Source: JBHPCZ01 sp042573625
Lineage (GTDB): Bacteria; Desulfobacterota; Desulfobacteria; Desulfobacterales; UBA11574
DNA: 23,797 nt
Assembly: GCA_042573625.1 (NCBI GenBank)
Contig: JBHPCZ010000046.1
Location: 1 to 23,797, forward strand
Direction of reading: 5' to 3'
Below are positions 13,818 to 21,764 of this stretch, piece after piece. Position 1 is the stretch's first letter. Every line of letters begins with the position of its first letter. The notes beneath the pieces are model-generated. The model did no database searches and was not told the DNA's origin. It saw only the letters and a list, made by a program, of their open reading frames with translations. The position numbers were made by a program, and so were the translations under genes.

Positions 13818-14234
13818 TTAAATCTTAATTACCCGATTTTTTAATTTCTCGACAAAATCCATATCGGCCGGCGCAAATTCGAATTGGTCGAGCTCGTGTG
13901 CAAATACCCATCTGATCTCATCGTGATCCTTTAATATGAGATCGCCGCTATTCCAATCCGCTCGGAAGCCCATCAATTCTATTGTTCCGAAATCGTAAGC
14001 ATGGATACTGGAACCGAGATATTCTCCGACCGTAATTTCGATATCAAACTCTTCCTTGATCTCCCGTTTTAAACACTTCTCCGGTGTTTCATTACGTTCA
14101 ACCTTGCCGCCCGGCAATTCCCACAGATTGGGTAATCGCGCGGTTGGTTTTCGTTTGGCGATGAGTAGCATTCCATCATGTACCATTACCGCCGCAGTTA
14201 CTTTGATTATTGTCTTTTGAGTCCTGTTAAGCAT
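13818..14234 (-). CDS. Nudix hydrolase (MutT/NudG-like)
   Basis: The 138-residue protein carries a Nudix box: G43-x5-E49-x7-R57-E58-I-K-E61-E62-F-D64-I65, with Asp in place of the usual Gly near the end. The Nudix box coordinates the metal that drives hydrolysis of a nucleoside diphosphate linked to another group. N-terminal VTAAVMVHDGMLLIAKR and RLPNLWELPGGK resemble MutT/8-oxo-dGTPase and CTP pyrophosphohydrolase (NudG) types, so cleaning of damaged nucleotides is likely but the substrate is not fixed. Its ATG comes 4 bases after the stop of the zinc-ribbon gene, so the two form an operon. Confidence 0.88.
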   Translation of the reverse strand: MLNRTQKTIIKVTAAVMVHDGMLLIAKRKPTARLPNLWELPGGKVERNETPEKCLKREIKEEFDIEITVGEYLGSSIHAYDFGTIELMGFRADWNSGDLILKDHDEIRWVFAHELDQFEFAPADMDFVEKLKNRVIKI

Positions 14235-14238
14235 TTTT

Positions 14239-14535
14239 TCACCCAGGCTTTAAGTTGATCTCTTTAAGTATTTCCTCCATCTTTTTTTTGGCAAGATATT
14301 TATAAAACAGCGATCGCAGCTTTTTTGTTCCAATAACCCGCACCACGTCTTCTCCGCATTCAGTACAGCTTCCGCGCAGCACCAGCAGGCCGGATTCTGT
14401 TTTGCCGGAAAAGTTGTGTATTGAAGATGTCTTGCCGCAATGGCCGCACCAGACTGTTTTTAAAACCTGTTTCTGGAGATCCGTGTGAATCGATTCCCAG
14501 ACCTTTTTTGCTTTGGGTGTAAATCTGTATTTCAT
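14239..14535 (-). CDS. Zinc-ribbon hypothetical protein (98 aa)
   Basis: I do not recognise the family. The product has 98 residues with C30-x2-C33 (VWCGHCG) and C57-x2-C60 (SCTECG) on two knuckles 24 residues apart, the layout of a zinc ribbon. Charged helical ends flank it (YRFTPKAKKVWESIHTDLQK at the start and LAKKKMEEILKEINLKPG at the end). It has no membrane segment or signal peptide. It is directly upstream of the Nudix gene, which starts 4 bases later, so a nucleic-acid or nucleotide-related role is conceivable, but only by association. Confidence 0.75.
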   Translation of the reverse strand: MKYRFTPKAKKVWESIHTDLQKQVLKTVWCGHCGKTSSIHNFSGKTESGLLVLRGSCTECGEDVVRVIGTKKLRSLFYKYLAKKKMEEILKEINLKPG

Positions 14536-14636
14536 TTTATTTTTTGCCAGGATTTAAAGCAGGGAGCAGGGCGCTTTGAGCATGGAGCGTAGCGCGTAGC
14601 GTATATTGCCATTTTTCACCTTTCACCTTTTACCTT

Positions 14637-17600
14637 CTATTGTTGTTCTAAAGCCTTCGAACCGCTCTCAGGCGGACGCGCGAGCAGGTCCACATGCCGG
14701 TACCGTGAAGGCTCCACTTCAACCCGTCTGGGCCAGGTTCCGTATCGAAACCGGTGAATCATGAGCCTGAAGTCGCTGAGCATCGCCAGCAGGCTGGGAA
14801 CCAGCACCAGGGTCAGTACGGTTGCAAAGGCGATCCCTGCAGCAATGGAAAGGGCCATGGGAATAAGAAACCTGGCCTGCAGGTCTGTTTCCATGATCAG
14901 GGGCGCGAGTCCGCCCACGGTACTGACAGACGTCAGAAAAATAGCTCGAAATCGACGCGCCCCGCCGCTGATAATGGCCTCGAAAAAAGGCATCCCTTCG
15001 GCGATATTCTCGTTAATCCTTTCAATTAAAACAATGGCGTCATTGACCACAACGCCGGTCAGGGCCACCATACCGAAGATGCTCATGATCGACAGGTCAT
15101 ACCCGAGCAGTAGATGACCGATCACCGCTCCGATGATACCAAACGGGATCGTAAACATGATGACAAACGGCTGGGCATAGGACCGGAACATGGTGGCGAT
15201 GATGATAAAGATGCCGAGCACGGCCAGCGGGAAGCCGACCTTCAGGCTGCCCAATGATTCCCGCATTTTTTTCTGTTCACCCTGCAGGGAAACATAAATA
15301 CCCGGATAGCGCTGTTTCAGCGCAGGAAAAAAATTAGCGGAAAGTTCGGCGAAAATTTCATTGGCATTGGCCCGCTTGGTATTCACACCGGCACTGACCT
15401 TAACGCGCCGCATACCGTCGGTTCGAATGATCGTGGAATATCCCGGCCCAAAGGAAATGTCCGCCACCGACAGCAGTGGAATTTCGTAGCCCTGCGGGGT
15501 TCGTATCCTGATTTTTTCCAGGTCGGAAACCTGCCTGCGTTCATCCGCGGTGTAGCGGACTTTGACTCGGACATCGTCTCTTCCCCGCTGCAGACGCACC
15601 GCTTCTTCCCCGTAGTAGCCGGCATAGATCTGCCGGGCCAGGTCATCTACGGTCAGGCCCAATGATCTCGCTTCCGGTTTCAACTTCAGCTGCATCTCGT
15701 TTTTGCCTGATGAAAAATCGGAGCGAATCTGGTAAACGCCGTCGAATTTACGGAGTCGGGCCATAAGGTCATCCGCGGCAGCCAGAATGTCGTCCATCTC
15801 CATACCCTGGATCCACACCTCGATGGGATCGCCCGGCGGTCCGGCACTCAACCCCGCAAGGGTCAGGGATTTGATGCCCGGAATCTGGCCGATCTCTTTT
15901 TCCCAGAGCACCATGAGATCCTTGGTATGAACACCGCGCAGTTCGGAATCCAGAAGGATGGCCTGAACCGAACCCAGGTTCGGCCCGGATCTGGGGAGAT
16001 TCTCAAGGGTCTGCCCCACAAGAACCAAGCGGTCTTTAAGGAGCGGCTCACCTGTCCGGGTTTTTGTCTTCCCGGCCAGCCTGAGCAGGGCCGCGTCAAT
16101 CTGTTTGATGGCGTCCGCCGTCACTTCGGGCGGCGTTCCGCTGGGAAATTCCGCGGTGGTGGTCATGATGAACCCGTCAACCTCGGGAAACACCTCGAAT
16201 TTGAGGATACCCCCCGCAACGAGTCCGATGGTCAGCAGCAGGACGGTGATGGCGACACTAAAGGAAATATACCGCCAGTAAAGGGCCTTGCTCAACAGCG
16301 GCATGTAGATTCTGGCAATAAACCATTCCATGCCGTTGCTGGTCAGCCGGTGAACGGCTTCCAGGCGTCGAAGTATCGGATTGCGCTCTGTCTTTTCAGA
16401 ATTGGGATCCGGCAGATGGCTGAGATGCGCGGGCAGCAGCAGAAAACATTCGACCAGGGAAACCACAAGGCAGGAGATGACCACCACCGGCAGGATGGCG
16501 ATGAATTTTCCCATAATCCCACCCACGTAAAACAGCGGCACAAAGGCGACGATGGTGGTGACCACCGCGGCGGTCACCGGCAGACCGACTTCGCTGAGCC
16601 CCTCCACGGCGGCTTTCAAAGGGGGTTTGCCCTGCTTGCGGTGAACATAAATCGCTTCACCCACGACAATGGCGTCATCCACGACAATACCCAGCACCAT
16701 AATAAGGCCGAAGAGTGAAACCATATTGATGGTTCCGCCCACGGCCCATAAAATCGCCAGCGCGCCGGCAATGGAGATCGGGATGCCCATGCCGCTCCAG
16801 AAAGAGAGACGCGCGTTTAAAAACGCCCACAGCACCAGAAAAACCACCATCATCCCGATAATCCCGTTCTTCACCAGAAGATTGATCCGGGACCGCAACA
16901 TATCCGTGTTGTCATACAGCAGCTCCAGGTGGATCCCCTCCGGCAGCTGGGACCTTCTCAAGGCGGTATATCGTTGAATCCCCTCGGATATCACCAGGGC
17001 GTCCTCTTCCGAGGTTTTGTAAACAATGATCAACACCGACGGTTCCCCGTTGATCATCGCACTGATAGGGTCTTCCGTGAATCCGTCATTTATCGTTGCC
17101 AGACGGTCCAGCGTAATAATGTCACCTTCCGGCCGCGCCCGGACAACGATGGAGGCCAGCTCTTCTCCCGTATATCTCCGGCCCATGGTCCGTACCCGGA
17201 TCTCTTCTCCCCGGGTTCGGATCAGTCCGCCGGCAAGATTCAGGTTGCTCCGGCGTACGGCGGCGGCGACCTCTTCAAAAGTCAGGCCGTATTCTCTCAA
17301 CCGCTGTTCTGAAACCTCGATGCCGATTTCATATTCCCTGGAGCCGAACACCGCAACCTGGGAAATCTCCGGAAGCTGCTGGATTTCATCCTTGATCTTT
17401 TCGGACCACTCCTTGACCCGCCGTTCAGACATGTTGCCGGAAAGATAGAGAAGCATCACCGGGTCTTTTAAAACAATCTCTGCGATGACCGGCTTTTCAG
17501 CATCCGGCGGAAACGTGGAAATCGCGTTGACTTTTGTTCGAACCTTGTCCAGCACATCATTGACATCGAAATTTTCCTTGACCTCGATGAGGGTTTCTCC

Positions 17601-17867
17601 GACATTTTCGCGCGAGGTCGTGGTGTACAGCTTGATGCCTTCGATCTCTTCAATGGCTTCTTCTATTTTTCTGCTGATGCCCTCTTCGATTTCTTCCGGA
17701 TCCGCGCCGGGATAGGGAACCGTGATCGTAATCATGTCCAGGGAAAATTCCGGAAACGTCTCCCGGTTCATATTCCGGGTGGCGATGTAGCCGGCCAAAA
17801 AGATCAGCACCAGCACGATGTTGGCAAATACGGTATTTCGGGCAAATGACGCCAGTATGCGTTTCAT
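14637..17867 (-). CDS. RND-family efflux pump inner-membrane transporter
   Basis: This 1076-residue protein has the two-fold AcrB/HAE-1 architecture: TM1 (about 14-30), a large periplasmic porter loop, TM2-6 (about 333-480), and the same pattern repeated in the second half (TM7 about 540-560, TM8-12 about 870-1035). The proton-relay pair D397-D398 sits in GIVVDDAIVVGEA of TM4, as in AcrB. VVVNDAIVLIERINENIAEG marks TM10. Such pumps export drugs, detergents or lipids with a periplasmic adaptor and an outer-membrane channel. The adaptor is the upstream gene; no TolC-like gene is in the window, so the channel must be shared. AGGGAAG lies before the ATG and overlaps the end of an 18-bp palindrome. 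The substrate is unknown. Confidence 0.93.
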   Translation of the reverse strand: MKRILASFARNTVFANIVLVLIFLAGYIATRNMNRETFPEFSLDMITITVPYPGADPEEIEEGISRKIEEAIEEIEGIKLYTTTSRENVGETLIEVKENFDVNDVLDKVRTKVNAISTFPPDAEKPVIAEIVLKDPVMLLYLSGNMSERRVKEWSEKIKDEIQQLPEISQVAVFGSREYEIGIEVSEQRLREYGLTFEEVAAAVRRSNLNLAGGLIRTRGEEIRVRTMGRRYTGEELASIVVRARPEGDIITLDRLATINDGFTEDPISAMINGEPSVLIIVYKTSEEDALVISEGIQRYTALRRSQLPEGIHLELLYDNTDMLRSRINLLVKNGIIGMMVVFLVLWAFLNARLSFWSGMGIPISIAGALAILWAVGGTINMVSLFGLIMVLGIVVDDAIVVGEAIYVHRKQGKPPLKAAVEGLSEVGLPVTAAVVTTIVAFVPLFYVGGIMGKFIAILPVVVISCLVVSLVECFLLLPAHLSHLPDPNSEKTERNPILRRLEAVHRLTSNGMEWFIARIYMPLLSKALYWRYISFSVAITVLLLTIGLVAGGILKFEVFPEVDGFIMTTTAEFPSGTPPEVTADAIKQIDAALLRLAGKTKTRTGEPLLKDRLVLVGQTLENLPRSGPNLGSVQAILLDSELRGVHTKDLMVLWEKEIGQIPGIKSLTLAGLSAGPPGDPIEVWIQGMEMDDILAAADDLMARLRKFDGVYQIRSDFSSGKNEMQLKLKPEARSLGLTVDDLARQIYAGYYGEEAVRLQRGRDDVRVKVRYTADERRQVSDLEKIRIRTPQGYEIPLLSVADISFGPGYSTIIRTDGMRRVKVSAGVNTKRANANEIFAELSANFFPALKQRYPGIYVSLQGEQKKMRESLGSLKVGFPLAVLGIFIIIATMFRSYAQPFVIMFTIPFGIIGAVIGHLLLGYDLSIMSIFGMVALTGVVVNDAIVLIERINENIAEGMPFFEAIISGGARRFRAIFLTSVSTVGGLAPLIMETDLQARFLIPMALSIAAGIAFATVLTLVLVPSLLAMLSDFRLMIHRFRYGTWPRRVEVEPSRYRHVDLLARPPESGSKALEQQ

Positions 17868-17880
17868 GAGTTTGACTTCC

Positions 17881-17898
17881 CTTAATTGGTCAATTAAG
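17881..17898. promoter_or_regulatory. Palindrome just upstream of the RND ribosome site
   Basis: CTTAATTG-GT-CAATTAAG is a perfect 8-bp palindrome with a 2-base centre, 14 bases ahead of the RND start codon. Short AT-rich palindromes of this kind are usual targets of MarR-type regulators, and AGCCTAACT just beyond it (17904-17912) recurs in the candidate operator before the marR gene. This is inference. Confidence 0.35.
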
Positions 17899-17957
17899 CC
17901 TTCAGCCTAACTGAGATCCCAAGCATTTTTATGCTGATGAGAGGATAATATATGGTC

Positions 17958-18042
17958 TGAACCGCAGAATATCCAACATGGAATGTCGAATTTCCAAGTG
18001 AACTTCGACATTCTGCGGTTCCTTGTTGGATATTGGATATTC
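17958..18042. repeat. Dispersed repeat with GAACCGCAGAAT hairpin, copy 1
   Basis: GAACCGCAGAAT (17959-17970) pairs with ATTCTGCGGTTC (about 18010-18021), and ATGTCGAA pairs with TTCGACAT inside. ATCCAACA at 17971 also pairs with TGTTGGAT outside the hairpin. A second copy is at 20078-20169. This copy lies in the gap between the adaptor and pump genes of one operon. Confidence 0.7.
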
Positions 18043-18100
18043 ATGTTCTCTTCTTATGCCCTCTGCGCTTTGCCGGCCCAATGAAATACGGGGCCGATCT

Positions 18101-19435
18101 CTATTTTTTGATTTCCAGCAAAGCATTCTCCAAAGGATCGATCAGCCGGGTGGTCACCACGGTGTCCCCGGGGCTTAAACCTTTGTTGATGTAGGCGAAA
18201 TCACCTTCCAGCCGCGCCACTTTAACGGATACGGTTTTCAAACGGTTTTCAACCGCCGTGTAAACGGTATTTTCAAAACTCACCGCCTGTCGGGGCAGTC
18301 GAAAAACGCCGGTCAAGATCCGGCCCGGGATTTGTACCGAACAGAACATGCCTTCGACCAGCGGCATCGCATTCCGGCTTTCGGCCGCGGCATCTCCGGC
18401 ATACAGACGAACAGCCACTGTCAGGGTTCGGGTCTGGGGCTCGAATTTTACCACCCGGTGAAGCCGGCCGTTCCAAACCTGACCGTTGTTGTCTTCCGTC
18501 CAGCGAACCTTGCAGTTCACCGGTTTGAGTCCGGCGAACCAGGCCGAATCCTGATCGGTTTGGATGCCGTTGAATTGCAGCCACTGCCGGGCATCCCGGC
18601 TGTCTACGGAAACCTGAATTTCGAGAATTGAATCATCCGCCAGGATAATGACCGTTTGCCCCGGTGTGACATACTGGCCCTTTTCCAGATTGACGGTGGT
18701 AACACGGCCGTTAAATGGCGCCCGGACTTCGCACCGTTTTCGGCGAACGGCGGCAAGGTCCCGTCTGGCGCCGGCGGCGGACAGGCTGTTTTCCGTTTCT
18801 TTTATTCTGATCGGATACAGCGCTACGGTCTGCGCCATCTGGTCGGCCTGATCCATAACCCCGTTCATGGTCTGTTCCGCGGCGTCGACACGCGATTGCG
18901 CAACAACGTTTCCCTCTTCATACAGCGTTCGGAAACGTTCATATTCAGCAGCGGCCAGATCCTGGCTTCGCTGCACTGTTTTTAACCGCTGCCGGTCGAG
19001 GGCATACTGTTTTTCCAATCGCAGAATCGTGTTTTTCAACTGCTGTTCCGTTGCCAGCGCTTCTTCTTGAGCGGCGCGGTAATCCCGGGGATCGATCCGG
19101 AAAAGAATGTCTCCTTTCATCACCGCCTCACCGACTTCCAGGCGGGGATGAATGGCCACAATCCTTCCGGACACCTCCGGTGATATTGATACGACATCCA
19201 GCGCTCGGGTCTCTCCGTAGCCGGTAATAAATACCGGAACATCCTCGGGCTTGACTGCCCGGGCCTCCACCTGAACCGGCCGTTCTTCAACTTTGATTTC
19301 TGCCGGCGGCTTCTTCAAGCTTGCCAATTTCGCCATGCCCAGCCCACCGATCACCAGAATCAGTGCACATGCAATAGCACTTTTTACGACAATCATTGCC
19401 GGCTTGGATGCTTTATTTACCTTTTGAGGGTCCAT
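18101..19435 (-). CDS. RND periplasmic adaptor (membrane fusion protein)
   Basis: The 444-residue protein is an AcrA/HlyD-type adaptor. Residues 14-32 form an N-terminal membrane anchor; there is no lipobox cysteine. Next come the first half of the barrel-sandwich (lipoyl-like) domain (DVVSISPEVSGRIVAIHPRL, VMKGDILFRIDPRDY), a long alpha-hairpin (about 115-215, rich in Gln, Glu and Ala), and the second half (CEVRAPFNGRVTTVNLEKGQ). The beta-barrel and membrane-proximal domains follow (about 270-440). It joins the pump to an outer-membrane channel across the periplasm. AGGA precedes the ATG. It starts 30 bases after the marR gene and is followed by the pump gene after 233 bases, in which a repeat has settled. 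Confidence 0.9.
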   Translation of the reverse strand: MDPQKVNKASKPAMIVVKSAIACALILVIGGLGMAKLASLKKPPAEIKVEERPVQVEARAVKPEDVPVFITGYGETRALDVVSISPEVSGRIVAIHPRLEVGEAVMKGDILFRIDPRDYRAAQEEALATEQQLKNTILRLEKQYALDRQRLKTVQRSQDLAAAEYERFRTLYEEGNVVAQSRVDAAEQTMNGVMDQADQMAQTVALYPIRIKETENSLSAAGARRDLAAVRRKRCEVRAPFNGRVTTVNLEKGQYVTPGQTVIILADDSILEIQVSVDSRDARQWLQFNGIQTDQDSAWFAGLKPVNCKVRWTEDNNGQVWNGRLHRVVKFEPQTRTLTVAVRLYAGDAAAESRNAMPLVEGMFCSVQIPGRILTGVFRLPRQAVSFENTVYTAVENRLKTVSVKVARLEGDFAYINKGLSPGDTVVTTRLIDPLENALLEIKK

Positions 19436-19465
19436 CTGATTTCATCCTGATTCTATTTTTTGGAT

Positions 19466-19933
19466 TTATGCTTCTTCTTCAAGAACAGATTTTATCTGTC
19501 CAAGCACCTCGCACCATTTTCGGGAGGTCTCCGGTCCGACCTTTTGAACCAGATCAACGAAAGAGCGCAACACCGCTTCCTCGGTTCTTTCGATATCTTC
19601 CATTGCTTCGGGTGATACGCTCACTGTTACCTTGCGCCGATCCTCCCGGCTCGTTTCTCTGACGAGAATCCTTTTATCAACCATCCGGTCCACCATGACC
19701 GAAGCTGACGGCGGCGCAACACCCAGCAATTTAGCCAGTTCCTTGATGGTGACTTCTCCACGATGCCGGACCTGCATAAAGACATGCAGCTGGGCCACCG
19801 ACAGATCACGAAACTTCCGATGTCCCTTTCCGGACGCAAGATGCTCCGCAACAATTCTCTGTACGCGATCGTGAATCAATTTGCCCCGTGTAAAAATGTA
19901 CCGGGCCTGTTCTAGAGGGGTTTCTCGGGTCAT
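19466..19933 (-). CDS. MarR-family transcriptional regulator
   Basis: This 155-residue protein has the MarR winged-helix layout: dimerisation helices at both ends, and the core LSVAQLHVFMQVRHRGEVTI with KELAKLLGVAPPSASVMVDR as recognition region. The wing is DKRILVRETSREDRRKVTVS, containing the typical D/E-D-R-R basic tip. MarR proteins usually repress their own operon and are released by small aromatic or oxidised ligands; which ligand is not visible. It is the first gene of the efflux operon, so it most likely controls that pump. AGGAG lies 11 bases before the ATG. Start and length agree with the family. Confidence 0.9.
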   Translation of the reverse strand: MTRETPLEQARYIFTRGKLIHDRVQRIVAEHLASGKGHRKFRDLSVAQLHVFMQVRHRGEVTIKELAKLLGVAPPSASVMVDRMVDKRILVRETSREDRRKVTVSVSPEAMEDIERTEEAVLRSFVDLVQKVGPETSRKWCEVLGQIKSVLEEEA

Positions 19934-19955
19934 AATCCAACACGCTCCTAATAAT

Positions 19956-19978
19956 TAGCCAACATAATAGTTAGGCTA
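19956..19978 (-). promoter_or_regulatory. Candidate operator of the marR-efflux operon
   Basis: TAGCC-AAC (19956-19963) and GTT-A-GGCTA (19970-19978) form an imperfect inverted repeat, with one bulged base and a 6-base centre, 20-45 bases upstream of the marR start codon. Position and size suit autorepression by MarR. The exact -35/-10 boxes could not be fixed. Confidence 0.45.
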
Positions 19979-20077
19979 CATAACAACTTGTGGACTAATA
20001 TAATATGGGATTGTCCGATGTCAATGATTTTTTAAGGTGGGTTTTGGAAGGAAACCGCGCTTTACATAAAATCTATT

Positions 20078-20169
20078 TGAACCGCAGAATATCCAACAGT
20101 GAATGACGAATTTCCAGGACTAAACTTGGTTATTCTGCGGTTGAGTGTTCGATATTGGAAATTAATATC
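20078..20169. repeat. Dispersed repeat with GAACCGCAGAAT hairpin, copy 2
   Basis: Starts with the same GAACCGCAGAATATCCAACA as the copy at 17958 and ends with the same type of closing arm (ATTCTGCGGTT, then GATATTGGAA). The inner part has diverged. It follows the AIM24 gene stop codon by about 17 bases and separates that gene from the marR promoter region. Confidence 0.7.
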
Positions 20170-20185
20170 TTTTCTAAAGCCCGGA

Positions 20186-20998
20186 TCAGGCGCCTTGAAA
20201 ATAGACCTCTTCATACGGTTGAACCACAACAAATCCATCTCCTTCAAACTTCATCTGGATCGATTCTCCACTCCCGCGGCCTAAAAATGTTTTAAAAGAA
20301 ATGTCCGTCTTTATTTCAGGCGTCAGGTTTCCTGACCATGCAACCGTAGCATTGGGGTCCGTGATCACCGATCGGTTGTGACCCACTTTAAGGGTTAAAG
20401 GGTCATGATGGGTGGTGATCGCGATCATCCCTTTGCCCTGAAGCGTAACATTAAAAAGCCCGCCGGCCATCATCCCGGCAACCTTTTTTATCATGTTTAT
20501 ATCCCATTGTATCCCGTCTTCAAATGCGAGAAGGTCGTTCCCGTTTACGGAAATCGATTCTCCATCCAGGTTAATGATCGAGATCTTCTTGCCCATGTCG
20601 GCCAGATACAGCGCGCCCCGGCCTTCGGCTTTGGTCAAGTTGGCGCCTTCACCGCTGACGGCTTTCTTGAGAAATTTTCCCACACCATGTTCCAGTACAC
20701 CCTCACGGGTAAATTTAATATGACCCCTGTAGGCGATCATGGAGCCCATCTTTGTCCACACCATTCCGTCCAGGTTGATTTCGAGCATGTTGTTGCTCTC
20801 CAGCTCGAAAAGGCCTTCTCCCTTGTCTTTCTGAGAGGTCTTGTTGATAAACTCCTCCAGGGAATATCGGCTGACGTCATCCACAATTTCATCCTGAATC
20901 TTCACACTGGCTTTACACTGGGGACATTTAACGGTCTTGCCGGCATATTGATCGGGGACTTCCTTTGAAAGCCCACACTGTTTGCAATTGAAAATCAT
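20186..20998 (-). CDS. AIM24 family protein with N-terminal zinc ribbon
   Basis: With ATG at 20998 (AGGAG 8 bases upstream) the protein has 270 residues. The first 30 form a zinc ribbon, C5-x2-C8 and C25-x2-C28, of the type that begins with FNCKQCG and contains YAGKTVKCPQC. The rest is the AIM24/TIGR00266 beta-rich fold: ELESNNMLEINLDGMVWTK, MIAYRGHIKF, LYLADMGKKISIINLDGES, FNVTLQGKGMIAI and VAWSGNLTPEI. Bacterial members are soluble, of unknown function; the mitochondrial relative affects inner-membrane organisation. The zinc ribbon before it may direct an interaction. It seems to be a single gene. Confidence 0.88.
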   Translation of the reverse strand: MIFNCKQCGLSKEVPDQYAGKTVKCPQCKASVKIQDEIVDDVSRYSLEEFINKTSQKDKGEGLFELESNNMLEINLDGMVWTKMGSMIAYRGHIKFTREGVLEHGVGKFLKKAVSGEGANLTKAEGRGALYLADMGKKISIINLDGESISVNGNDLLAFEDGIQWDINMIKKVAGMMAGGLFNVTLQGKGMIAITTHHDPLTLKVGHNRSVITDPNATVAWSGNLTPEIKTDISFKTFLGRGSGESIQMKFEGDGFVVVQPYEEVYFQGA

Positions 20999-21034
20999 GA
21001 TCAGTTCTCCTGAGTAAAGAATCCTGGCCCACAA

Positions 21035-21476
21035 AACCTGGCCTTGGTTTGCCTCTGGAAGGGGCTGTTTTACTTGAATCCGTACAAGTTAAAAGTGATC
21101 TAAAATGCCTAACGCCTGCCCTGACGCGAAACCCTTCATTCAAAAGGTTATCTTTTGAAGTTGCTGTGGATTACATATAAGCTAAAAAGTGCAGGGCCAG
21201 TTCTGGGCCAGGGTTATGGAGTCGCTTCGCTCCACTGATTTTATATAATTGGCAGAAATCCTTACTCCCGCCAAAGGCGAGACTCACTTTAAACTCTAGT
21301 TCACTTCAAACTATAGCAGCGTTCTTCAGAGCCTCTTTTTACTTTTCACCTTTCACTCCGAACCGACAGAGCTCTGTAATTCTTAAGTATTTCACTCGAA
21401 TCCTTGGATCCATGCCCGAGGCAGGCAAGCCTTGACCCTTGAATCCTTTCACTGTTTACTTTTCACCTTTCACTTT
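21035..21476. other. Intergenic region with short sequence repeats
   Basis: No gene is seen. The block CTTTTCACCTTTCACTCCGA with following ACCGACAG (about 21344-21371) is a partial copy of the 3' end of the TPR gene at 21477. TTCACTTCAAACTATAG is a near copy of the preceding TCACTTTAAACTCTAG. A small hairpin GGAG-TCGCTTCG-CTCC is near 21219-21234. Confidence 0.4.
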
Positions 21477-21764
21477 TCACTCGGAACCGGCAGGTCTCTG
21501 GCAGGCGGGGACAATTTCCTGCGCTTTTTTAAATTTCTCGGCAGCTTCCTCCTTTTTTCCCTGGGCGCTCAAGGCCAGGCCCCAACCGTACCAGGCGGAT
21601 TCATATTTCGGCTGGATTTCTACGGCTTTTTGAAATTTTTCGGCAGCTTCCGCGAACCGCTGAAGCTGTACCAGAGCCACGCCCCAGCTGGCCCATAATT
21701 CTGCGTTATCCGGCGCCTGTTTTAACACCGCCTTGAATTTTTCAATGGCTTCCTCGAACTCCAT
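21477..21764 (-). CDS. Short tetratricopeptide-repeat protein (95 aa)
   Basis: GGAGG precedes the ATG. The 95-residue product contains two complete TPR units and the start of a third: MEFEEAIEKFKAVLKQAPDN, AELWASWGVALVQLQRFAEA, AEKFQKAVEIQPKYESAWYG, GLALSAQGKKEEAAEKFKKA. TPRs form helical hairpins that bind other proteins. No signal peptide, so probably cytoplasmic. The last residues (CQRPAGSE) are encoded by a sequence that has a partial copy about 125 bases further on, so the C-terminus may have been altered by repeat insertion, and the protein may be a trimmed remnant of a longer TPR protein. Confidence 0.7.
   Translation of the reverse strand: MEFEEAIEKFKAVLKQAPDNAELWASWGVALVQLQRFAEAAEKFQKAVEIQPKYESAWYGWGLALSAQGKKEEAAEKFKKAQEIVPACQRPAGSE

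Noticed and set aside
15927..16718. 263-codon plus-strand frame inside the RND gene
   Set aside because: It lies antisense to a clear RND transporter; composition (Gln, His and Gly rich) is that of a reversed hydrophobic gene.
17929..18126. 65-codon minus-strand frame between adaptor and pump
   Set aside because: It is the translation of the dispersed hairpin repeat; such frames are commonly annotated but have no gene character.
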